DNA of 61,489 bases from a virus. The stretch lies in the IMG/VR virus record IMGVR_UViG_3300027687_000008, positions 1-61,489 of that record. One strand, 5' to 3'. The first letter of the stretch is position 1, and every line of letters begins with the position of its first letter. Below, one piece after another: positions 53,812 to 60,202 of this stretch. A model generated the notes under the pieces. That model did not search any database. It saw only the letters and a program-made list of their open reading frames with translations, and was not told the DNA's origin. The translations under genes and the position numbers were made by a program.

Positions 53812-53830
53812 ACTAAACAAAATTTAAATT

Positions 53831-53854
53831 AAGGGGCATTTATGTCCCTTTTTT
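53831..53854 (+). terminator. Rho-independent terminator after gp19
   Basis: Stem GGGGCA/TGTCCC with loop TTTA (with one G-T pair) and a T-run. Confidence 0.8.
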
Positions 53855-53887
53855 ATGACTATATTATCTGCCCACTTTATTCAAAAG

Positions 53888-53895
53888 GATAAATA
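53888..53895 (+). promoter_or_regulatory. T4-type late promoter box GATAAATA, near-leaderless
   Basis: Ends 5 nt before the ATG at 53901; no ribosome-binding site can fit between box and start within the transcript. Confidence 0.7.
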
Positions 53896-53900
53896 TTAGT

Positions 53901-55118
53901 ATGAGCTTTTTAAACGGATTTTTAGACAACGTTGTATCTGGGGCATTGAGTCCAAAAGGCAACCTCGCAGACTATCAACATGGTGCAAGACTGTATGTTG
54001 ACGATAGTCATAGATTAGCACCAAAAGTAAAGTTTCTTTACCACGTTACATTTAATATTAACGCAGAAGCGGCCGCAGTTATTCCGCAACTAAGAGAGAA
54101 ACATTTAAATGAACTTAATATGCTTGTTAAGTCAGTACAGTTACCTGCATATAACATTCAAACAGATGTAAAACATCAGTATAATAGAAAACGAGTTGTA
54201 CAAAAACGTATTGATTATCAACCAGTTCAAATAGTTATGCACGATGATAACATGGGTGTTACTACAGCAATGTGGGAAGCATATTATAGATACTATTATA
54301 GAGACGGTAATTATTCAGCAACTAAACCTGCAGGAGCACCAGAATCTGGATCAGCAATACCTGAATACAATAGAGGGAATGTATTCGGCGGCAACAATGA
54401 TAAACAATACAGATACGGTTTTGATAATGATAGTGGAGCACCATTCTTTGATAGTATTACTATTAGTCAAATGGCTCGAAAGAATTATACCTCGTTTCAA
54501 TTAATTAATCCAATTATATCTGGTTGGCAACACGACACTATGGACAATAGCGTAAGTGATCCTGTGGCAAATACAATGACAGTCGAGTACGAAACTGTGC
54601 ATTATAGTAGAGGCCCAATTGGAAACGGCGGACCTAAAGGTTTTGCAGAAGAACATTATGATAAAACACCAAGTCCAAACTCATTAGCAGGTGGCGGTGC
54701 GGCGAGTCTATTAGGAATAGGCGGCGTACTAGCAGGAGGTATGGGTGTGTTAGATGATATTACAGGCGGCACTGCTAACTTTGGTACAGTCCTAAAAGCG
54801 GCAAATATTTTACAAAATGCAGGCGGATTAAATGCCGCTGGTGTAAAAGGTGAATTATTAGGTAGCGTTGTTAGTAGTATTGGAAAAACAGCAGGCATTG
54901 ATGTAAGTGGAGTTGCAGGGGTTATGACACCCAACGGTGGCGCTGGATCAGGTGCATTAAAAACATTAGGAATAGCGGCGGCAGTAGTAGCTGGCGGTAA
55001 CCTTTTAGCAAACTCGGGAGCATCGGGAGCAGTATCAAGTAAAATAGCTGGTTTAGTAAGTGCTAACGCTCCAACAGGACCTAGAAAAGAAGCACCACAA
55101 TTCGACGGGGGAACATAA
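53901..55118 (+). CDS. gp19-superfamily tail tube/baseplate protein
   Basis: 405 residues. The N-terminal ~250 residues look like a tube-fold relative: KVKFLYHVTFNINAEA, LNMLVKSVQLPAYNIQTDVKHQYNRKRVVQKRIDYQPVQIVMHDDN, TAMWEAYYRYYYRDG, and NTMTVEYETVHYSRG. This is the pattern of gp19/gp54-type proteins, so it may initiate or cap the tube at the baseplate. The C-terminal ~150 residues are Gly/Ala-rich (GGGAASLLGIGGVLAGGMG, AAAVVAGGNLLA), with weakly hydrophobic glycine-zipper-like stretches that could meet membrane or tape measure. Starts immediately after a late box. Confidence 0.7.
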   Translation: MSFLNGFLDNVVSGALSPKGNLADYQHGARLYVDDSHRLAPKVKFLYHVTFNINAEAAAVIPQLREKHLNELNMLVKSVQLPAYNIQTDVKHQYNRKRVVQKRIDYQPVQIVMHDDNMGVTTAMWEAYYRYYYRDGNYSATKPAGAPESGSAIPEYNRGNVFGGNNDKQYRYGFDNDSGAPFFDSITISQMARKNYTSFQLINPIISGWQHDTMDNSVSDPVANTMTVEYETVHYSRGPIGNGGPKGFAEEHYDKTPSPNSLAGGGAASLLGIGGVLAGGMGVLDDITGGTANFGTVLKAANILQNAGGLNAAGVKGELLGSVVSSIGKTAGIDVSGVAGVMTPNGGAGSGALKTLGIAAAVVAGGNLLANSGASGAVSSKIAGLVSANAPTGPRKEAPQFDGGT

Positions 55119-55119
55119 T

Positions 55120-55497
55120 ATGGATAAATTACAATTAAATTTACCAAAAAAAGAAAATAATTCAAGTGCAAGCGATGTAAAAAGATATTTCAATACTTAT
55201 TACCAAAAGCAACTTGCATATCCAAGTAACGAAGTAGATGCTGTAATAGGATTTTTAGAATCAAAAGGTTTTGACAAGTCAGCGGCGCAATCAACTGGCG
55301 CAATCTTACTACAACAAGCAAAAATAGATAATGTTAAGATATTTGAACTATTAGATACATTAGGTAACCTAGACAAACTACAGCTAAGTTATGCTGTTGC
55401 AACTGTACTAAACTTTAATAGACAAAAAATTAGCACACTCGGATTTAGAGTACCTAATACAACTACTCCGTTAGAAGCAAGAAACATAATGGGGTAA
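55120..55497 (+). CDS. Conserved hypothetical protein between tube-like gene and gp4
   Basis: 125 residues from the ATG at 55120 (one base after the previous stop, GGGGGAAC upstream); the frame is open to 55060 but that part lies inside the preceding gene. Helical protein: DVKRYFNTYYQKQLAYPSNEVDAVIGFLESKGFD, then AILLQQAKIDNVKIFELLDTL and LNFNRQKISTLGFR. No enzymatic motif. It is co-transcribed with gp4 (gap 3 nt). A head or tail assembly role is likely from position only; I do not recognise the family. Confidence 0.5.
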   Translation: MDKLQLNLPKKENNSSASDVKRYFNTYYQKQLAYPSNEVDAVIGFLESKGFDKSAAQSTGAILLQQAKIDNVKIFELLDTLGNLDKLQLSYAVATVLNFNRQKISTLGFRVPNTTTPLEARNIMG

Positions 55498-55500
55498 CCC

Positions 55501-55935
55501 ATGGGACGTTTTGCACAAGGTAAATTCGAATCTAAAAATCCAAGCAAATATGTAGGACGTAAAACGCCAACTTATCGTAGTAGTTGGGAATTTGCATTTA
55601 TGAAATTTTGTGACGAAAATCCTTCTATACAAGCATGGGCAAGCGAAGCAGTAAAAATTCCATATAGAAATCCCTTAACAGGTAAACATACAATATATGT
55701 ACCTGATTTTTTCATACAATATAAGACAAAAAAAGGTAAAAATATGGTTGAGCTTATAGAAGTAAAGCCTAATAACCAAACTACTATGGAATCAGCTGGA
55801 AAGTCTAGACATAATCAAGCACACGTAGCATTAAATATGGCAAAGTGGGAAGCCGCAAGGGCATATTGTAAGTCTAAAGGACTTACTTTTAGAGTGGTGA
55901 CAGAAAAGGATATGTTCCACAACGGAAAACGATAA
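55501..55935 (+). CDS. gp4: Head completion protein gp4
   Basis: 144 residues (T4 gp4: 150). Conserved features: YRSSWEFAFMKFCDENPSIQAWASEAVKIPYRNPLTGKHTIYVPDFFI, then VELIEVKP and HNQAHVALNMAKWEAARAYC. This has the form of a PD-(D/E)xK-type nuclease fold (E in SSWE, D in VPDFF, ExK in IEVK), as noted for the gp4 family. It acts at the end of DNA packaging to make the head fit for tail joining. Follows the 125-residue gene by 3 nt and precedes the terminase unit. Confidence 0.85.
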   Translation: MGRFAQGKFESKNPSKYVGRKTPTYRSSWEFAFMKFCDENPSIQAWASEAVKIPYRNPLTGKHTIYVPDFFIQYKTKKGKNMVELIEVKPNNQTTMESAGKSRHNQAHVALNMAKWEAARAYCKSKGLTFRVVTEKDMFHNGKR

Positions 55936-55938
55936 ATA
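55931..55938 (+). promoter_or_regulatory. T4-type late promoter box GATAAATA (gp16)
   Basis: Overlaps the gp4 stop and lies 26 nt before the ATG at 55965. The ribosome-binding site is weak (GTGAG). Confidence 0.65.
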
Positions 55939-55964
55939 ATAGTAGCAGTTAATGTGAGTATATA

Positions 55965-56450
55965 ATGACAAAGAAATTAGAAGAACTTCTTGATTTACCT
56001 GATAGTAAAGAAATTATCAAACAAGATCAGAAAAAAGACAAAAAAGATGTTGTAGCTCAACAGAACGAAACTCTAAGAGACATTGCAGAGTTTGACAAAA
56101 TAGCGGCCGCACTACCAGCAGTAAAAGGCTTAGGTGAAATGGCTGATACAGAGTTAAATGATATTGCTCAAAAAGCAATGGATGCATACGATGATCTAAT
56201 GGATTTGGGCATGAACGTTGAGTCAAGATACTCAGGAAGAGTCTTTGAAGTAGCAGGCGGAATGCTTAAAACATCGCTCGATGCTAAAGTTGCAAAGATG
56301 GATAAGAAACTCAAAATGATTGAACTACAACTTAAGAAAGAAAAGTTAGATAAAGACGGCAGACCAGACGACGAGCTAATACAAGGCGAAGGTTATATAG
56401 TCACAGACCGTAATAGTTTACTCGAAAAACTTAAGAATATGGATAAATAA
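55965..56450 (+). CDS. gp16: Terminase small subunit gp16-like
   Basis: 161 residues, highly charged, helical and coiled-coil-prone. ELLDLPDSKEIIKQDQKKDKKD at the N-terminus, MDAYDDLMDLGMNVESRYSGRVFEVAGGMLKTSLDAKVAKMDKKLKMIELQLKKEKL in the middle, then a flexible end with VTDRNSLLEKL. This fits gp16 of marine T4-like phages in length and layout; gp16 recognises DNA and regulates the gp17 motor. The last codons overlap a further late box. Four genes separate it from gp17, whereas in T4 the two overlap. Confidence 0.75.
   Translation: MTKKLEELLDLPDSKEIIKQDQKKDKKDVVAQQNETLRDIAEFDKIAAALPAVKGLGEMADTELNDIAQKAMDAYDDLMDLGMNVESRYSGRVFEVAGGMLKTSLDAKVAKMDKKLKMIELQLKKEKLDKDGRPDDELIQGEGYIVTDRNSLLEKLKNMDK
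56442..56449 (+). promoter_or_regulatory. T4-type late promoter box GATAAATA
   Basis: Lies inside the last codons of gp16 and 19 nt before the ATG at 56469; AAGGACGGA between. Confidence 0.65.
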
Positions 56451-56468
56451 TTTAATAAGGACGGAAAC

Positions 56469-57023
56469 ATGTTTACAAATTACCTAGCAGAAGCGAAAAA
56501 AATATACGAATTTAACATTGGAATAGCAGGTGAACTACCAGAGAACTGTGCTGATAGTTTAGAAACATGCTTGAATCGTTATAGCGTAGCATCAATGAGC
56601 GCCGGCAAAAAGACGCCAATCCAAGAAAGACCATTAGATTTCCCACAACTCAGTAATTGCGAAGTTACATATTACGAAGCAGGATTAAACTATCCTACTA
56701 CACCACAGGTGTTAAGCGAATATATTGCACAATGTTGCGATATTGACAGAGCTAACATTATTGTACGTAATGTAAATGAGCCACAAGAAATTTACCAGAA
56801 TATCAAAGATGATGGTGCATACGAAATTAAATTAGAAACAGAAGATATGGGCGGAGATTCAGCACAAGACGATGTTGGTGGAAACCGCGTTATGTCACTG
56901 TTAAAAGAACTTGAAACAGCTAGATCAGAGCGTGAAAATGATCCGTTACAAGATGTTAAACCAGGTGAAGGCGCAGATATCACCGACAAGGAAAATACTG
57001 TATCACCAGTAGGGAGCAAATAA
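56469..57023 (+). CDS. Conserved phage protein of unknown function
   Basis: 184 residues. N-terminal ~125 residues form a compact alpha/beta domain (YLAEAKKIYEFNIGIAGELP, LETCLNRYSVASMSAGKKTPIQERPLDFPQL, LNYPTTPQVLSEYIAQCCDI) which I recall as a conserved protein of marine T4-like phages; the rest is acidic and disordered, with a helix ending MSLLKELETARSERE. The strand-helix-strand pattern is ferredoxin-like. Overlaps the next gene by one base. Likely a head or assembly component; role unknown. Confidence 0.5.
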   Translation: MFTNYLAEAKKIYEFNIGIAGELPENCADSLETCLNRYSVASMSAGKKTPIQERPLDFPQLSNCEVTYYEAGLNYPTTPQVLSEYIAQCCDIDRANIIVRNVNEPQEIYQNIKDDGAYEIKLETEDMGGDSAQDDVGGNRVMSLLKELETARSERENDPLQDVKPGEGADITDKENTVSPVGSK

Positions 57024-57796
57024 TGAACCTTAAAGACATGATTGCTAAAATGGACGCTATTGACGCTCCTAGCAAAAAACAAGAATTAAAAGAATCAGCA
57101 TCAATGAATATTTCAATGACAGCAGACGATGCTGGACAAGTTGGACAACTAATGAATATGATGCGTAATGCAGGTATGTCACCAGAAAAAGTTAGTGATA
57201 AACCACTAACACCAAGAATGGATATGGAAAAGCATATGAAAGCATTGGGTGCAATGGACGATGATCCAGAGATTCCAGGTAGAGATGACGTTCCAGGAGA
57301 CCAAGACCTTAAAGCAGGTTTAGGCAAAGCGGCACTAACTGCAATCGGTGGTGGTGTTGGCGGATTGCTTGCCGGACCTCCTGGAGCTGTTGCTGGTGCC
57401 TTAGCTACAGGCGCTTTCGCAGACGATGCTGAAAACGACGACACAAGAATTGAAGGCGATTACGCTAATTCACCAGAAGAAGAATATTCACCACACACTG
57501 ATGTAATCAAAGGTGGAAATGATCTTAACAAATCTAAAAAATCTTATCCAAAAGTAGCAGGCGGAGATAATCCAATGGCACTGGCAAGTAAGATTAAAGA
57601 AGAGCTTTCTACATTATACAAAGAGTACACAGGTAAAGATGTTGTAGAAGGTAAAGGTAGTCCTAAGAGTAAGATGATTGATGTTGAAGATGGCATGAGT
57701 AAAGCTGAATTCTATAAAGAACATCCAACCGCTAGCGAAAACGAATACGACGAGATTAAACAAGAGATTAAAGATCAGGCTGAGGAGAATAACTAA
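57023..57796 (+). CDS. Acidic glycine-zipper protein (long copy)
   Basis: 257 residues. The first ~140 residues match the short protein at 58184: LKDMIAKMDAID, MNISMTADDAGQVGQLMNMMRNAGMSP, DDPEIPGRDDVPGDQDLKAGLG, then a Gly-rich hydrophobic run (AIGGGVGGLLAGPPGAVAGALATGAFA) like a glycine zipper. A charged C-terminal part (ASKIKEELSTLYKEYTGKDVVEG) is unique to this copy. Start in the stop of the previous gene (TAATG). It could insert in membrane or prohead, or act as an internal protein; I cannot choose. Confidence 0.5.
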   Translation: MNLKDMIAKMDAIDAPSKKQELKESASMNISMTADDAGQVGQLMNMMRNAGMSPEKVSDKPLTPRMDMEKHMKALGAMDDDPEIPGRDDVPGDQDLKAGLGKAALTAIGGGVGGLLAGPPGAVAGALATGAFADDAENDDTRIEGDYANSPEEEYSPHTDVIKGGNDLNKSKKSYPKVAGGDNPMALASKIKEELSTLYKEYTGKDVVEGKGSPKSKMIDVEDGMSKAEFYKEHPTASENEYDEIKQEIKDQAEENN

Positions 57797-58182
57797 TGGC
57801 TGGACAAACAAGAGTAAACGGATCAGGACTATCAGTAGCCGCAACAGTTTATAGCCCAGGTGCAACAGCATTTAAAATTATAGTTAAAATTGCAAATGGT
57901 ACAGCAGTTGATCTAAGAGCAGAAGATGATGCATTAGATGAAACAGTAGAGCAAATTTGTAAAGAAATTAATCCTTTAGTGTATATGACTACTAACGACA
58001 ACAGTGGTACAATGACTGTAGTATGTGATTCAAATGCAACTGCTGGTGATTTACAAGCACGTATTAGAACAATCGGAACAGCATCAAACTATCCAACTAG
58101 CACAGTAACAGCAGTTGGACCAAATACAATTGACACAAGTGGTACACTAGTAACAGCGGCCGCAACATTGACAGCTACCTAA
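57796..58182 (+). CDS. Small beta-rich structural-type protein
   Basis: 128 residues, starts in the previous stop (TAATG). Beta pattern TRVNGSGLSVAATVYSPGATAFKIIVKIANGTAVDL, then ALDETVEQICKEINPLVYMTT and a Thr/Ala-rich end. No motif, no membrane span. It lies between the two glycine-zipper genes, so it may be their partner. Looks like a virion decoration or head protein; not a family I recognise. Confidence 0.45.
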   Translation: MAGQTRVNGSGLSVAATVYSPGATAFKIIVKIANGTAVDLRAEDDALDETVEQICKEINPLVYMTTNDNSGTMTVVCDSNATAGDLQARIRTIGTASNYPTSTVTAVGPNTIDTSGTLVTAAATLTAT

Positions 58183-58183
58183 G

Positions 58184-58543
58184 ATGCGTGATTTACTGGA
58201 AAAACTAGATAGTATTAGCACACCAGTTAACGAACAGGCAAGTGTTAACATTAACATGAACGCAGAAACTCCTAACGAAGTTGCTGAACTAATGCAAATA
58301 ATGTCCAACGCAGGCCTAAGTCCTAGTATTGTACCAACAGCAACAACAGATGATCCAAAAATTCCAGGCAAAGATGATGTTGCAGGAGACCAAGATATCA
58401 ATGCAGGATTGGGAGGCAGAATCGGCGGAACAATACTTGGAACAATGGGCGGAACAGCACTTGCTGGCCCATATGGTGGTATCGCAGGCGGCATGGCTGG
58501 TGGCGAAATAGGCGACCGAATTACCGGAGACGGTATAATATAA
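58184..58543 (+). CDS. Acidic glycine-zipper protein (short copy)
   Basis: 119 residues. Aligns with the first half of the gene at 57023: RDLLEKLDSIS, VNINMNAETPNEVAELMQIMSNAGLSP, DDPKIPGKDDVAGDQDINAGLG, then a Gly-rich run (RIGGTILGTMGGTALAGPYGGIAGGMAGG) with GxxxG spacing that can form a membrane-compatible helix hairpin. It lacks the charged C-terminal part. Last gene before a strong terminator. Function unknown. Confidence 0.5.
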   Translation: MRDLLEKLDSISTPVNEQASVNINMNAETPNEVAELMQIMSNAGLSPSIVPTATTDDPKIPGKDDVAGDQDINAGLGGRIGGTILGTMGGTALAGPYGGIAGGMAGGEIGDRITGDGII

Positions 58544-58570
58544 TAATTATAAATTAAAGTCTTAAGTCAC

Positions 58571-58597
58571 ATAGGACCTCCGGGTCCTATTTTTTTG
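58571..58597 (+). terminator. Rho-independent terminator upstream of gp17
   Basis: Perfect 8-bp stem ATAGGACC/GGTCCTAT with a TCCG loop, followed by a T-run. Confidence 0.88.
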
Positions 58598-58605
58598 GTT
58601 AAATA
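58598..58605 (+). promoter_or_regulatory. Late promoter box, variant GTTAAATA (gp17), near-leaderless
   Basis: TAAATA core directly after the terminator, ending 5 nt before the gp17 ATG. Same spacing as the boxes at 53888 and 60190. No ribosome-binding site in the expected transcript. Confidence 0.5.
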
Positions 58606-58610
58606 GTAGT

Positions 58611-60191
58611 ATGAGTACTTCACTAGATGGCGTCTTAATCAAAAAGGCGAATAAAACAGAAACATATACAGATGCACAAATTGAGGATCTTGCTAAATGC
58701 ATGGATCCAATTACAGGGTATCTATATTTTGCAAAGAAATTTGCATTTATTCAGCATCCTGTTCAAGGTAAATTGTTATTTGATCCATTTTCTTACCAAG
58801 TAAGATTATTGAAAAGTTATCACGATCATAGATTTAACGTAAACATGTTGCCTAGACAAACAGGTAAAACTACTACTGCCGCAATATACCTAGCATGGTA
58901 TGCAATGTTTTTTGCAGATCAAACTGTACTAATTGCCGCACACAAATACACAGGCGCACAAGAAATTATGCAACGTATACGTTATGTGTATGAAAGTTGT
59001 CCTGATCATATTAGAGCAGGTGTTACAAACTACAATAAAGGCTCAATGGAATTTGAAAACGGTTCGCGTATTGTTAGTGCAACTACAACAGGTAACACAG
59101 GACGTGGTATGAGTATCTCGTTACTATACTGTGATGAGTTTGCATTTGTTAATCCTAATATTGCAGAAGAGTTTTGGACTTCAATATCTCCTACACTAGC
59201 AACAGGTGGTCGTGCTATTATTACATCAACACCTAACTCGGACGAAGATACGTTTGCTGTTATTTGGAAACAATCACAAGACAAATACGATACACATGGT
59301 AATGAGCAAGAAGTAGGTGTAAACGGATTTCACGGATTTACATGTACTTGGGATGAACATCCTGACAGAGATGAAGCATGGAAAGTTGCTGAGATTGGAC
59401 GTATTGGCGAAGAAAAGTTTAGACGTGAGTATGGTTGTGAGTTTTTAGTATACGACGAAACACTTATTAATAGTATTCATTTATCAACTATGGAAGCACA
59501 AAATCCCTTAATGAATATGGGCCAAACACGTTGGTACGGAACTCCTACAGGCGATCAAAACTATGCTGTTGCACTAGACCCTGCAATGGGTACAGGTGGT
59601 GACTATGCCGCAATACAAGTTTATGAATTACCAAGTTATAAACAGATTGCAGAATGGAGACATAATGAAACTCCTATACCTGCCCAAATTAGAATACTGA
59701 GAGATATTTGTACACACATACTAGACTGTTGCAAAACAACAGGTAGTAACATTTATTGGAGTGTTGAGAATAACTCAATTGGTGAAGCCGCACTTATTGT
59801 TATTAACGATTTTGGTGAAGAAAATATACCCGGGCTATTTGTAAGTGAACCTATGCGTAAAGGACATGTACGCAAGTTCCGCAAAGGGTTTAATACTACA
59901 CATGGTACTAAGATTACAGCATGTAGTCGTTTGAAAACTATGATTGAAAATAAGAAGATAACTATTAATAGTGGCCCATTAATTACAGAACTAAAAAATT
60001 ATGTTGCTACAGGCACTAGTTTTAGAGCAAAGCCAGGAGCCAATGATGACTTAGTTAGTGCTACACTATTAGCACTAAGAATGATGGCAGTTTTAAAAGA
60101 CTGGGATCCACGTATATATAATACCTTTACACAAGCTGAAGGAGAGGAGCAATACGAACCGCCGATGCCAATATTTGTTAGCGGTTATTGA
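58611..60191 (+). CDS. gp17: Terminase large subunit gp17
   Basis: 526 residues (T4 610). ATPase: Walker A LPRQTGKTT near residues 80-88, Walker B SLLYCDEFAFV with D175-E176, and the coupling motif TSTPN. RNase H-like nuclease: D323 in ALDPAMGTGGDYAA, the acidic VENNSIG strand, and D in GANDDLVSATLLALRMM. It drives ATP-fuelled packaging and cuts concatemeric DNA at the portal. It lies after gp16 by four genes, a strong terminator and its own late box. Confidence 0.95.
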   Translation: MSTSLDGVLIKKANKTETYTDAQIEDLAKCMDPITGYLYFAKKFAFIQHPVQGKLLFDPFSYQVRLLKSYHDHRFNVNMLPRQTGKTTTAAIYLAWYAMFFADQTVLIAAHKYTGAQEIMQRIRYVYESCPDHIRAGVTNYNKGSMEFENGSRIVSATTTGNTGRGMSISLLYCDEFAFVNPNIAEEFWTSISPTLATGGRAIITSTPNSDEDTFAVIWKQSQDKYDTHGNEQEVGVNGFHGFTCTWDEHPDRDEAWKVAEIGRIGEEKFRREYGCEFLVYDETLINSIHLSTMEAQNPLMNMGQTRWYGTPTGDQNYAVALDPAMGTGGDYAAIQVYELPSYKQIAEWRHNETPIPAQIRILRDICTHILDCCKTTGSNIYWSVENNSIGEAALIVINDFGEENIPGLFVSEPMRKGHVRKFRKGFNTTHGTKITACSRLKTMIENKKITINSGPLITELKNYVATGTSFRAKPGANDDLVSATLLALRMMAVLKDWDPRIYNTFTQAEGEEQYEPPMPIFVSGY

Positions 60192-60197
60192 TAAATA
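60190..60197 (+). promoter_or_regulatory. T4-type late promoter box GATAAATA, near-leaderless
   Basis: Overlaps the gp17 stop and ends 5 nt before the ATG at 60203. Confidence 0.7.
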
Positions 60198-60202
60198 TTA
60201 AT

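Noticed and set aside
54244-54504. 86-residue plus frame inside the gp19-like gene
   Set aside because: Out of frame with a well supported gene, His/Ile-rich nonsense composition.
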